From Paraclostridium tenue (GTDB lineage Bacteria > Bacillota > Clostridia > Peptostreptococcales > Peptostreptococcaceae): a stretch of DNA of 38,108 bases. The first letter of the stretch is position 1. Every line of letters starts with the position of its first letter. Of the stretch, positions 32,478 to 38,108 are shown piece after piece. The DNA is taken from contig NZ_JADPFO010000011.1 in assembly GCF_015668515.1 (NCBI RefSeq), forward strand, positions 1-38,108. Reading direction: 5' to 3'. Below the pieces are notes generated by a model that saw only the letters and a program-made list of their open reading frames with translations, did not search any database and was not told the DNA's origin. The position numbers were made by a program, and so were the translations under genes.

Positions 32478-32867
32478 ATGTCAAAAAAAAATGAAATACT
32501 AGTTTTAAAAATTATAGACGATTATAAATTAGTAATCAGTGTTGGATCTGAACATGGTGTTAAAAAAAATCAACAATTTTTAATATATTCTATAGATCCT
32601 GATCCTATTAGAGACCCAAGAACAAATGAAATCCTGGGTGAACTTGAAATCGTAAAAGGAAAAGGTATAGCAACTCATGTTCAACCTAAATTTACAACTA
32701 TCGAGTCTAATGAGTTTGAATTTAACAGAAAAAAAATACGTAAAAACCCTAAGAACTCTATAGCATCATTTCATTACGAACTTTTTGCTACTGAAGAAAC
32801 AGAAGAAAGCAAAGAACATTTACCTTTCTCAAATGCTGAAGTAGGCGATTTCGCAAAATTAATATAA
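32478..32867 (+). CDS. Small beta-barrel protein, partner of the membrane protein (FlgT-C-like pattern)
   Basis: 129 residues, beginning MSKKNEILVLKIIDDYKLVI. It shows V-I-S-V-G-S-E-H-G-V-K-K-N-Q-Q-F (about 20-35) and DPIRDPRTNEILGELEI (about 42-58), then VKGKGIATHVQPKFTTIES. This resembles the pattern of FlgT C-terminal-like single-domain proteins (N-x-G-S-x-x-G-V-K-x-G-D plus D-P-x-T-G-E-x-L-G). The C-terminal region is acidic. It starts three bases after the membrane gene stops, with GGAG upstream, so the two are an operon. The function is unknown. It may be a cytoplasmic partner or sensor for the membrane protein. Confidence 0.6.
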   Translation: MSKKNEILVLKIIDDYKLVISVGSEHGVKKNQQFLIYSIDPDPIRDPRTNEILGELEIVKGKGIATHVQPKFTTIESNEFEFNRKKIRKNPKNSIASFHYELFATEETEESKEHLPFSNAEVGDFAKLI

Positions 32868-32869
32868 AA

Positions 32870-32971
32870 TTAATTGTTAAAAACCATTTTTGATAATAAT
32901 ACTCCAATCCCATAAAAAATGAGTATTATTATCATTTTTATTAATAATATTTTCATTTCATTTTTCTGCAT
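32870..32971 (-). CDS. Tiny membrane protein (33 residues)
   Basis: 33 residues: a short charged start (MQKNEMK) and one hydrophobic helix (ILLIKMIIILIFYGIGVLLS). The ribosome site TAGGAGGGGG is very strong. The hairpin 32892-32933 lies inside the frame, so the two readings compete; the frame ends two bases from the convergent plus-strand gene. Small membrane peptides of this type are common in phages. Family unknown. Confidence 0.45.
   Translation of the reverse strand: MQKNEMKILLIKMIIILIFYGIGVLLSKMVFNN
32892..32933. terminator. Hairpin between convergent genes
   Basis: Twelve-bp perfect arms GATAATAATACT (32892-32903) and AGTATTATTATC (32922-32933) with an 18-base loop and a following T-run. 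It is a likely terminator for the plus-strand module. The long loop makes it weaker than a standard terminator. Confidence 0.5.
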
Positions 32972-33026
32972 ATACTCCCCCTCCTAAAATTCAATTTTTT
33001 TCTCTTTTTTATTATTATGCTTTTTA

Positions 33027-33130
33027 TTATTGTCTCATTCTCTTATATTTTTTCATATTATATGCATCATAAAAAGTTGCTCTAAAGTTTCAACCGTATA
33101 ACTTTCTTCATCTAAATTTAATGACTTCAT
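33027..33130 (-). pseudogene. Small early gene with a frame break or -1 shift
   Basis: A strong AAAGGAG precedes an ATG at 33130. The zero frame gives MKSLNLDEESYTVETLEQLF, then MMHII and a TGA at 33053-33055 (25 residues). If one T is re-read in the run CTTTTTATG, the protein continues YDAYNMKKYKRMRQ to a stop at 33027, a more protein-like reading of 34 residues. This could be a -1 slip on TTT, a one-base deletion, or a sequencing error. Confidence 0.45.
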
Positions 33131-33166
33131 ATGTTATCTCCTTTAATAAGAATTAAATTTTATTTG

Positions 33167-33298
33167 CTATTTAAGTTTATTTCTACTCTTAAATATTTCT
33201 ATAGCTTCATTCCAAGCTTCTTGTACTGTTATTCCTCTTTTCTTAGCTGCTTCTTCTGCTAATCTTCTTAAATTTTCTGCTTCTTCTAAAATATTCAT
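33167..33298 (-). CDS. Small helical early protein (43 residues)
   Basis: 43 residues: MNILEEAENLRRLAEEAAKK, then RGITVQEAWNEAIEIFKSRN. It is a charged helix pair with W and F. The ribosome site GGAG lies in the last codons of the DnaC-like gene, so translation is coupled to it. Too short for family assignment, but the site and content support a real gene. Confidence 0.6.
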   Translation of the reverse strand: MNILEEAENLRRLAEEAAKKRGITVQEAWNEAIEIFKSRNKLK

Positions 33299-33301
33299 TT
33301 T

Positions 33302-34072
33302 CTATTCTCCATAAATTCTATAGTTTAATTTTTTACCTACTAGGCAAACTAGGTATGCTTTACTCATTTCTATAAATCTACTTCCTACAGCTTCATCTAT
33401 TTCTAACAGTTCTTCAAATGTTTTTTCTGTACTTGTTATTGTTGGCAATTTTTTTAAATACCTATGATTAATAATCTCAAACATTATATTTATATCTGAT
33501 TTTGTTATGCTTCCTTTAAATAAATCATCTATAAGAAGAACTTTAGCATTTTTATATTTATTAATTTCTTTTTGATATTTTTCTGTATCATTAGAGATTG
33601 TTTGTTTTAATGTTGTTATAACATCTCTATATTGCATATAAATTACACTTATATGATTTTCTATTAACTTATTCGCTATAGCTATAGATAAATGAGTTTT
33701 ACCACTTCCTGGTTGCCCCATAAATAATATTGAATTTCGTCTATTGTCTTTAATACTATTAAAGTTTTTGCAATATGTTAATGCTGTTGTAAATGCTTTT
33801 GCAACTTCATTATTAGCTTTATAATTAAAGTTTTCAAACTTCTTAGTTTTAAACTCTTCACTTATTCCACTAAGCTCTAATATCCTCTCTGCTTCTCTTA
33901 AGCTCTTACATTCACATTCATAAGCTATATCATCTTTTAATATATAAAGTCTATCTTTGCACTTATTGCACTTGTACTCCGATTTCTCTAAGCAGTCTTG
34001 TTGCTTCTTGCTCTTGCTCTGTTGAGATTGTACTTGGTTCAACATCTTCTCCATTCTTTGTTTTAGACATTC
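33302..34072 (-). CDS. DnaC-like helicase loader (AAA+ ATPase)
   Basis: 256 residues from the ATG at 34072, which has AGGAG upstream; longer readings start at a TTG at 34117 without one. A zinc-knuckle-like N-terminal CNKCKD...CECK segment (about 36-57) precedes the AAA+ core, with Walker A GQPGSGKTHL and Walker B VLLIDDLFKG. SRFIEMSK near the end fits the loader's sensor region. It is the phage's own DnaC/DnaI-like protein, which places helicase at the phage origin. It overlaps the end of the DnaD-like gene by 110 bases in another frame. Confidence 0.9.
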   Translation of the reverse strand, partial: ECLKQRMEKMLNQVQSQQSKSKKQQDCLEKSEYKCNKCKDRLYILKDDIAYECECKSLREAERILELSGISEEFKTKKFENFNYKANNEVAKAFTTALTYCKNFNSIKDNRRNSILFMGQPGSGKTHLSIAIANKLIENHISVIYMQYRDVITTLKQTISNDTEKYQKEINKYKNAKVLLIDDLFKGSITKSDINIMFEIINHRYLKKLPTITSTEKTFEELLEIDEAVGSRFIEMSKAYLVCLVGKKLNYRIYGE

Positions 34073-34802
34073 CATAACTATTCTTCTCCTGTAATTCATG
34101 TGCTTTATATTGTTCAAATGTAGTTATATTTGCATCTGTCCAATTTTTTATAATCCCTTTAAGGTATCCTTGATTCAATTTCCCTTTCTCTGTGCAAATC
34201 TCTACTGCTTTATTAAATAAACCTATATCTATAGTTTCTGTTAACTCTATAAGCCATGTAGCAGTTATAGAATTTATAACACCAATATTATTTTGGTAGA
34301 TTGTAGAAAATTCTTTTATAACCGACGTACCTACAGGTTCTTTTTCTTTTTCTTTTTCTTTTTCTTTTTCTTTTTCTTTTTCTTTTTCCCCCAAGTCTAT
34401 ATATAGGGTATCGATAGGGTATCCATACTCTATACATAGACTATAAAGTTCTTCTTTAAAATCCTTACATTTAACCTCTTCTATTTCTTTTAAAATACAA
34501 TTCATAACCTTTGGACTTCTAGTATAGTTATGTTTGCTCCAATTCAAAATTAAAATTTCTTTTGTTTTTAAATTATATTTTATTTTTCCATAATCTATAA
34601 ATCTGGTTATTAGCTTTTCTATAGTTTCTCTATTGTATCCAGTTTGCATTTCTGCAAATCTATACGGAAGTTCATAACATCCACATTGTGTTGTCCTACT
34701 ATTAGTTATTAAATATATAAAAAAATATTTTTCTTCTGGAGTTAAATCCATAACAAATCCATCATCCCAAAAGTTAGTTTGTAATGCTCTATATTTTGCC
34801 AT
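33963..34802 (-). CDS. DnaD-like replisome organiser with EK-repeat linker
   Basis: 279 residues. The N-terminal domain (about 1-110) is a winged helix seen in many phage initiators: ALQTNFWDDGFVMDLTPEEK, RFAEMQTGYNRETIEKLITR, and LILNWSKHNYTRSPKVMNC. A linker of repeated EK (about 138-156) leads to a DnaD/DnaB-type helical domain (about 160-235, with NQGYLKGIIKNWTDANITTF). It probably binds the phage origin and recruits the DnaC-like loader, encoded just downstream with an overlap. AGGAGA precedes the ATG. Confidence 0.88.
   Translation of the reverse strand: MAKYRALQTNFWDDGFVMDLTPEEKYFFIYLITNSRTTQCGCYELPYRFAEMQTGYNRETIEKLITRFIDYGKIKYNLKTKEILILNWSKHNYTRSPKVMNCILKEIEEVKCKDFKEELYSLCIEYGYPIDTLYIDLGEKEKEKEKEKEKEKEKEPVGTSVIKEFSTIYQNNIGVINSITATWLIELTETIDIGLFNKAVEICTEKGKLNQGYLKGIIKNWTDANITTFEQYKAHELQEKNSYGMSKTKNGEDVEPSTISTEQEQEATRLLREIGVQVQ
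34340..34387. repeat. Hexanucleotide repeat (eight copies of CTTTTT)
   Basis: Eight perfect tandem CTTTTT units lie inside the DnaD-like gene, reading GAAAAA (Glu-Lys) on the coding strand. Because the unit is six bases, changes in copy number keep the frame and alter linker length only. Confidence 0.9.
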
Positions 34803-34813
34803 TGTATTATCTC

Positions 34814-35047
34814 CTATCCTATAACTATTGCCATTGGAACTAATCGTTCCACATTAAACATAGTACTTTCTACCTCTGATAAATCTTCATTAGCTGAGTA
34901 TATAGCATCTTGTAATTCTTCAAATTCATTTTTTATATTTGCAAATTCAATATCTATTTGCTCTTTCTCTTCTGTATCTATAGCTGCTTCTAAATTATTT
35001 ATCTTTCTTTCAAAACACTTTAATTCGGCTATTACTTGTTTTAACAT
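34814..35047 (-). CDS. Small acidic coiled-coil early protein
   Basis: 77 residues, mostly helix, with several leucine/glutamate heptads (ELKCFERKINNLEAAIDTEE, and FANIKNEFEELQDAIYSANE). It starts inside the end of the Rha-like gene (seven-base overlap, GGAGGG upstream) and precedes the DnaD-like gene by 11 bases. A role in early regulation or replication fits the context. I do not recognise the family. Confidence 0.7.
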   Translation of the reverse strand: MLKQVIAELKCFERKINNLEAAIDTEEKEQIDIEFANIKNEFEELQDAIYSANEDLSEVESTMFNVERLVPMAIVIG

Positions 35048-35811
35048 GCTAATCCCTCCACATTTTTAAATTTATTTACTAACTCTATTTCTTCCTCTAA
35101 AGCTCGTGGTAATTTATAATTACATATTATTTCTTTTGCGAATTCTAAATCTTTTCTTTTTATCTCTTCACATCCTACTACCCCGAACTCTCTATGTATC
35201 TGCTTATATAAATCCGAAAAGACCTTTCTACTTAATTTCTTATAAGCATTAGACTTTTTCCCTCCAAGTAATGGTACTACTGTTTGGTTTGCTAACTTTT
35301 TTATCATCTTTGAATCTGATGGGAAAAGTGGTAAATCATCAAATTTTTGTTCTACTTTTTTATCAACTTTTTCAACTCTATTTCCCACTTCTTCTATCTT
35401 TTGGTCTTGTTCTTCAAGTGCCTTATATTGAAGTTTTAACAACTCCATAGTGCTTAGTGGCTTACATGGTTGTTTTAAATTATTTTCTAAGATTTCTATA
35501 TACTGTTGAGTTTTATATCTAACTAATGCACTTTCTTTATTTAACATTTGCATTATTCCTGCTTTATTCATTTTGTAGCATCTATATTCTTTACCTCTAC
35601 TATTTATATAAGTTGATGGCAAAATATTTTGCTGTGAAATTTTACATTTTTTTAATGATTCTAATTCTGTATCTATGCTAGCTAAAAAACTCTTATGTAA
35701 TAATTCAACTGGATTTCCTTCTTCTTCTCTAAGCTTATTAACTAAGTTAACTACCTCCACACTAGTCATTGTTACTATTTCTTCATTTGTTACTTTAATT
35801 AAATCACTCAT
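35041..35811 (-). CDS. Antirepressor: Rha-like N-domain plus ORF6C C-domain
   Basis: 256 residues from the ATG at 35811, which follows AAGGAGG; earlier in-frame ATGs lack a site. The N-terminal 105 residues match pRha/Rha-like regulators: MTSVEVVNLVNKLREEEGN, SRGKEYRCYKMNKAGIMQML and VRYKTQQYIEILENN. A coiled-coil linker (EEQDQKIEEVGNRVEKVDKK) leads to the ORF6C domain (SKMIKKLANQTVVPLLGGKK, then SNAYKKLSRKVFSDLYKQIH). These proteins are phage antirepressors or early switches. An operator lies just upstream of its start, between it and the Cro-like gene. Confidence 0.87.
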   Translation of the reverse strand: MSDLIKVTNEEIVTMTSVEVVNLVNKLREEEGNPVELLHKSFLASIDTELESLKKCKISQQNILPSTYINSRGKEYRCYKMNKAGIMQMLNKESALVRYKTQQYIEILENNLKQPCKPLSTMELLKLQYKALEEQDQKIEEVGNRVEKVDKKVEQKFDDLPLFPSDSKMIKKLANQTVVPLLGGKKSNAYKKLSRKVFSDLYKQIHREFGVVGCEEIKRKDLEFAKEIICNYKLPRALEEEIELVNKFKNVEGLAC

Positions 35812-35834
35812 TTTAATCCTCCTTAGTATTTTTT

Positions 35835-35851
35835 CTTGCATGATATGCAAG
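35835..35851. promoter_or_regulatory. Operator (CTTGCAT-3-ATGCAAG), upstream of the antirepressor
   Basis: A 17-bp palindrome CTTGCATGATATGCAAG with 7-bp arms and a 3-bp centre. It lies between the Cro-like stop and the antirepressor start. The same palindrome with centre AGT occurs at 36073-36089 next to the lytic promoter, so the same repressor probably binds both. Confidence 0.8.
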
Positions 35852-35853
35852 TT

Positions 35854-36054
35854 TTAATTTAAAAAAATATCTATCTTTTCTTCATCTGTAAAATTTAATA
35901 CTTTTGAAATTTTTTTTATTTCATCTATATAAAACCTTTTCTTTCCATTAATCTTATTATTAAAGGTTGTAACACTCATTCCAATCATAGAAGAGATTTC
36001 ATCATATGTTATATTGTTTTCTCTAAGCTTACCTTTAACTTTATCTAATTTCAT
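35854..36054 (-). CDS. Cro-like XRE repressor
   Basis: 66 residues if started at the ATG at 36054, after AGAGGGGG; a GTG two codons upstream gives 68. It is a small helix-turn-helix protein: NNITYDEISSMIGMSVTTFN as the HTH and INGKKRFYIDEIKKISKVLN after it. It is the first gene of the minus-strand early operon, divergent from the CI-like gene. This is the position of Cro in lambdoid phages. It may shut down the repressor promoter and limit its own. Confidence 0.85.
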   Translation of the reverse strand: MKLDKVKGKLRENNITYDEISSMIGMSVTTFNNKINGKKRFYIDEIKKISKVLNFTDEEKIDIFLN

Positions 36055-36072
36055 TTTCACACCCCCTCTTTT

Positions 36073-36089
36073 CTTGCATAGTATGCAAG
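36073..36089. promoter_or_regulatory. Operator CTTGCAT-AGT-ATGCAAG near the early promoter
   Basis: A perfect 7-3-7 palindrome just downstream of the minus-strand promoter, around its predicted transcription start. Protein bound here would block early transcription. It is the strongest of the operator sites together with the one at 35835-35851. Confidence 0.85.
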
Positions 36090-36099
36090 TTGTATTTTA

Positions 36100-36128
36100 A
36101 TAATAATCTTCTTTTTTTTTATTGTCAA
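36100..36128 (-). promoter_or_regulatory. Early (lytic) promoter on the minus strand
   Basis: On the minus strand a perfect -35 TTGACA (36128-36123), a 17-bp spacer and -10 TATTAT (36105-36100) face the Cro-like gene. The spacer holds a run of nine A. Operator half and full sites lie on both sides (36136-36142 and 36073-36089). This would be the switch promoter that starts lytic gene expression. Confidence 0.8.
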
Positions 36129-36135
36129 TACTTTC

Positions 36136-36142
36136 ATGCAAG
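36136..36142. promoter_or_regulatory. Operator half-site ATGCAAG
   Basis: A single 7-bp half matching the operator arms, just upstream of the early promoter -35. The other half is absent, so it may be a weaker or cooperatively filled site. Confidence 0.5.
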
Positions 36143-36167
36143 TTTTTTTCATTTTTAATTAATTTTT

Positions 36168-36184
36168 CTTGCATACCGTTAAAG
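36168..36184. promoter_or_regulatory. Degenerate operator at the repressor promoter
   Basis: CTTGCAT with centre ACC and a weak second arm GTTAAAG (four of seven matches). It overlaps the likely -35 of the repressor promoter, which would give feedback control of the repressor. Confidence 0.5.
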
Positions 36185-36197
36185 TTTACTATAATAT
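36169..36197 (+). promoter_or_regulatory. Candidate repressor promoter
   Basis: TTGCAT (36169-36174), a 17-bp spacer and TAATAT (36192-36197); a better -10 TATAAT at 36190-36195 would leave 15 bp. The promoter points at the CI-like gene and is overlapped by an operator half. Confidence 0.5.
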
Positions 36198-36231
36198 ATA
36201 ATTAAAATTACTATTATAAGGAGAGGTTGAA

Positions 36232-36702
36232 ATGACTGATTTCAATACGGATGTAGGTCTCAAAATTTTCAACGCTAGAAAAAACTTAAAAATGTCTAGA
36301 GTTGATTTAGGTAAAAAAGTTAATTTACATGAAAGTACTATAAAAAGATATGAAGATGGTCATATAAAAAGCTTAGATATCGAAAAGCTAAAAGAATTTT
36401 CAAATGCATTAGATATATCTCCAGCATATCTAATGGGCTGGGAAGATATCAATTCAAAAAAAGTAGTTAAAGATACTATATCTATTAAAGAGCGTAAATT
36501 ACTAAATAGTTTTAATAAACTTAATGAAACTGGAAAAGATGAAGCAATTAAAAGAGTTTCTGAATTAACTCTGATTCCATCTTACACAAAAGAGCAACCA
36601 GCTCATAACATAAAAACAATCGCTGCTCATAATGACCATTTAACTGAACATGGTGAAATGGATAAAATTATGCAAGACATAGAAGATATGGATAATTGGT
36701 AA
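36232..36702 (+). CDS. CI-like XRE repressor
   Basis: 156 residues. The N-terminal XRE helix-turn-helix spans about residues 10-65 (RKNLKMSRVDLGKKVNLHES, TIKRYEDGHIKSLDIEKLKE, then DISPAYLMGWED). The C-terminal 80 residues are a linker and a helical segment without a LexA-like peptidase fold, so it is of the ImmR type, removed by a separate peptidase. The ATG follows AAGGAGAGG. It would hold the early promoter and maintain the prophage. The next gene, just 16 bases on, encodes the ImmA-like peptidase. Confidence 0.9.
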   Translation: MTDFNTDVGLKIFNARKNLKMSRVDLGKKVNLHESTIKRYEDGHIKSLDIEKLKEFSNALDISPAYLMGWEDINSKKVVKDTISIKERKLLNSFNKLNETGKDEAIKRVSELTLIPSYTKEQPAHNIKTIAAHNDHLTEHGEMDKIMQDIEDMDNW

Positions 36703-36718
36703 AAGCTAGGTGAATTAT

Positions 36719-37195
36719 GTGAATATATATGAGGAGTTACAACAAGAGGCGTATGAGAATAATATAATTTTAAAAGAGGTTGCTCTTAAATCTAATTCTG
36801 ATGGTTTATACTATGATGGCAAAATCGCCATTAATAAAAATAGATTAACTTCAAATAAAGAAAAAGCTTGTGTATTAGCTGAAGAGTTAGCTCATCATTA
36901 TACAAGTTATGGAAATATACTTGATTTAGATAGTATATCAAATGCTAAGCAAGAATATAAAGCTAGATTATTTTCTTACAATAAATTAATTGGATTAAAT
37001 GGACTTATAAATGCATGGAAACATAATTGTAGAACTAAAGAAGAAATAGCGGATTATTTAAATGTTACTATATGTTTTTTAGATGAGGCTATTGAGTGTT
37101 ATAAAACTAAATATAGTCAATCAATTCAAATAGATAATTATGCTATATCATTTTTTCCTAGCTTGATGATAACTGAATTAATAGCTAGCCCTTAA
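36719..37195 (+). CDS. ImmA/IrrE-type metallopeptidase
   Basis: 158 residues from the GTG at 36719, after AGGTGA (36708-36713); another GTG at 36710 sits in the ribosome site. The metal motif reads ACVLAEELAHHYTSYGN, so the first histidine of HExxH is replaced by glutamate, a variant common in Firmicute phage peptidases. It probably cleaves the CI-like repressor on induction, as ImmA does with ImmR. The gene ends inside the left arm of a long hairpin that separates it from the gene on the other strand. Confidence 0.85.
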   Translation: MNIYEELQQEAYENNIILKEVALKSNSDGLYYDGKIAINKNRLTSNKEKACVLAEELAHHYTSYGNILDLDSISNAKQEYKARLFSYNKLIGLNGLINAWKHNCRTKEEIADYLNVTICFLDEAIECYKTKYSQSIQIDNYAISFFPSLMITELIASP

Positions 37196-37260
37196 ATTAA
37201 TATAAATAAAAAAAGACTAGAAATAGTAGTTTTCTAGTCTTTTTTTATTTATATTAATTT
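37194..37260. terminator. Perfect 30-bp hairpin between convergent genes
   Basis: Arms of 30 identical complementary bases (37194-37223 and 37231-37260) with a 7-base loop TAGTAGT. The stem contains AAGACTAGAAA and long A/T runs, so it stops transcription from both sides. The left arm covers the stop codon of the ImmA-like gene. Confidence 0.9.
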
Positions 37261-37274
37261 ATTATGTAAAAATT

Positions 37275-37766
37275 TTATAATTCTATGTTTTGCCCTATTA
37301 AAATTTCTTTTCTTTCTTTTAAGTACTTTTTCTTAAATACCAGTGCAAAATTTTTAGCTAAGTTTTTACCCATAGGATCATTTACTTTGAATGAAATATT
37401 TTTAATTTCTCCTTCTTTACTCGTATAGGCTATTACAAATAGAGTATCTTTATTTTTAACAACCTTTTTTGTTCCTATTCCTGACATACCTCCTAATATG
37501 GCTCCAACTGGACCAAAAATCATACCTACTGCTCCACGACCTACAACACTTTTATTCATCTCAATTATTTCTTTTTCCGTAGATACTGTTACATCTAATA
37601 CATTTTCAAGTTTTACTTTAAATGTATTTATAGGTTCTAATTTAAATCCACTTACTTTTATTTGATTTATAACTATAAATTCTTCTTCTAATATAACTTC
37701 AACTTTACTTTTTTCAGGTATAGGAAGTCCATCTACTATTGTTGTTATAACTTTTATCTCTTTCAT
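37275..37766 (-). CDS. Unrecognised protein with glycine-zipper membrane segment
   Basis: 163 residues. Residues about 74-96 form a glycine-zipper-like hydrophobic segment (GRGAVGMIFGPVGAILGGMS). The flanking parts are beta-rich with Lys and Glu (VKLENVLDVTVSTEKEIIEM, and EGEIKNISFKVNDPMGKNLA). It lies between the repressor operon and the replication origin, on the minus strand, as a single gene with its own terminator. That is a place for lysogenic-conversion or exclusion genes, but the function is unknown. Confidence 0.6.
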   Translation of the reverse strand: MKEIKVITTIVDGLPIPEKSKVEVILEEEFIVINQIKVSGFKLEPINTFKVKLENVLDVTVSTEKEIIEMNKSVVGRGAVGMIFGPVGAILGGMSGIGTKKVVKNKDTLFVIAYTSKEGEIKNISFKVNDPMGKNLAKNFALVFKKKYLKERKEILIGQNIEL

Positions 37767-38032
37767 TGTTTAATATATCTCCTATAATTTTGATTATATT
37801 ATATATATTGCCATAATTTGTAAATTTTGTCACTTTGTACATTTTATATTCATTTAAGGTTTTAATTAAACATTACTATATGATATTTATTTTTATGTAC
37901 TTTTGTGTTTTAGATAATAGAAAAGAATAGAAAAAGACCTTTACTAGTCTTTACTTAGTATTTATATATAAGTATTTAAGTATTTAAGTATTTAGGAGAT
38001 ATGAATATATTGGAATTACTTAAGTGTAGAGG
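37767..38032. other. Gene-free interval before the origin
   Basis: The stretch is A/T-rich. It contains a short hairpin (AAAGAC/GTCTTT, about 37934-37953) and three tandem AAGTATTT units at 37970-37993. After TAGGAGAT a tiny frame of 11 codons (MNILELLKCRG, 38001-38036) runs into the first iteron. Whether that peptide is made is unclear. Part of this interval may belong to the origin, as A/T-rich repeats often flank iterons. Confidence 0.5.
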
Positions 38033-38108
38033 ATGAACTCAGACGTTTTCGGAGATAACTCAGACGTTTTCGGAGATAACTCAGACGTTTTCGGAAGATG
38101 AACTCAGA
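38033..38108. repeat. Terminal redundancy identical to bases 1-76
   Basis: These 76 bases are identical to positions 1-76. The overlap spans the whole iteron array, which is what an assembler leaves when it walks around a circle. The simplest reading is a circular 38,032-bp molecule. A true terminally redundant linear genome is less likely, because the repeat is an origin and not a packaging site. Confidence 0.9.

Noticed and set aside
35854-36054. Anti-CRISPR-associated regulator
   Set aside because: A small helix-turn-helix gene alone is not enough; position, divergent promoter and operators point to Cro.
38001-38036. Eleven-codon frame after TAGGAGAT just before the iterons
   Set aside because: The ribosome site is too close to the start codon and the peptide runs into the first iteron; not called as a gene.
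1-38108. tRNA, rRNA, insertion sequence or antibiotic-resistance genes
   Set aside because: I saw no tRNA cloverleaf, transposase or resistance protein on either strand; a tRNA scan by program would be more sensitive.

Overview
This window looks like one complete circular phage-plasmid (temperate phage living as a plasmid) from a low-GC Gram-positive anaerobe of the Clostridium / Paraclostridium / Clostridioides type. The evidence is strong A+T bias, Firmicute Shine-Dalgarno sites, a PBSX/Xkd-type contractile-tail gene set, a phi-LC3-type holin and a clostridial-type amidase. I cannot name the species. Bases 38033-38108 repeat bases 1-76 exactly, so the ends overlap and the circle is 38,032 bp. 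The seam falls inside an iteron array.

Layout. (1) 1-2910, plus strand: iteron origin, Rep_3-type initiator, and a ParA/ribbon-helix-helix partition pair with an 11-bp repeat array in front. (2) 2996-6710, plus strand: accessory region with a zinc-ribbon/GIY-YIG protein, a helix-turn-helix remnant, and a compact three-gene cassette of unrecognised proteins bracketed by two near-identical hairpins. (3) 6802-8558, minus: amidase endolysin, holin, XhlA-like partner, XkdX-like protein. (4) 8558-23887, minus, in reverse transcription order: tail fibre, baseplate (YmfQ, gpJ/XkdT, XkdS, XkdR, XkdQ, XkdP-like), tape measure, a tail-assembly chaperone pair joined by a -1 slippery heptamer, tube, sheath, connectors, capsid and scaffold. 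(5) 24036-29469, minus: an immunity-like gene, a MuF head protein ending in an EndoU nuclease domain, portal, and large and small terminase. (6) 30117-31703, minus: short tyrosine recombinase, ArpU/sigma-like late regulator, and a small gene. (7) 31938-32867, plus: a two-gene membrane module. (8) 32870-36054, minus: early genes (Cro-like, Rha/ORF6C antirepressor, DnaD-like and DnaC-like replication proteins, several tiny genes). (9) 36232-37195, plus: CI-like repressor and ImmA-like peptidase. (10) 37275-37766, minus: glycine-zipper protein.

How it fits together. Rep and ParA/RHH would keep the prophage as a low-copy plasmid. The recombinase lacks an N-terminal arm domain and may resolve multimers rather than integrate. 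The repressor would hold the minus-strand early promoter through 7-3-7 palindromic operators. Derepression gives Cro, Rha and DnaD/DnaC for lytic replication, then the ArpU-like factor for late genes. The most notable items are the MuF-EndoU toxin with its downstream immunity candidate, the hairpin-bracketed three-gene cassette, the two-gene membrane module, the -1 frameshift site in the tail chaperone gene, and a duplicated hairpin leader upstream of terS and the portal gene.
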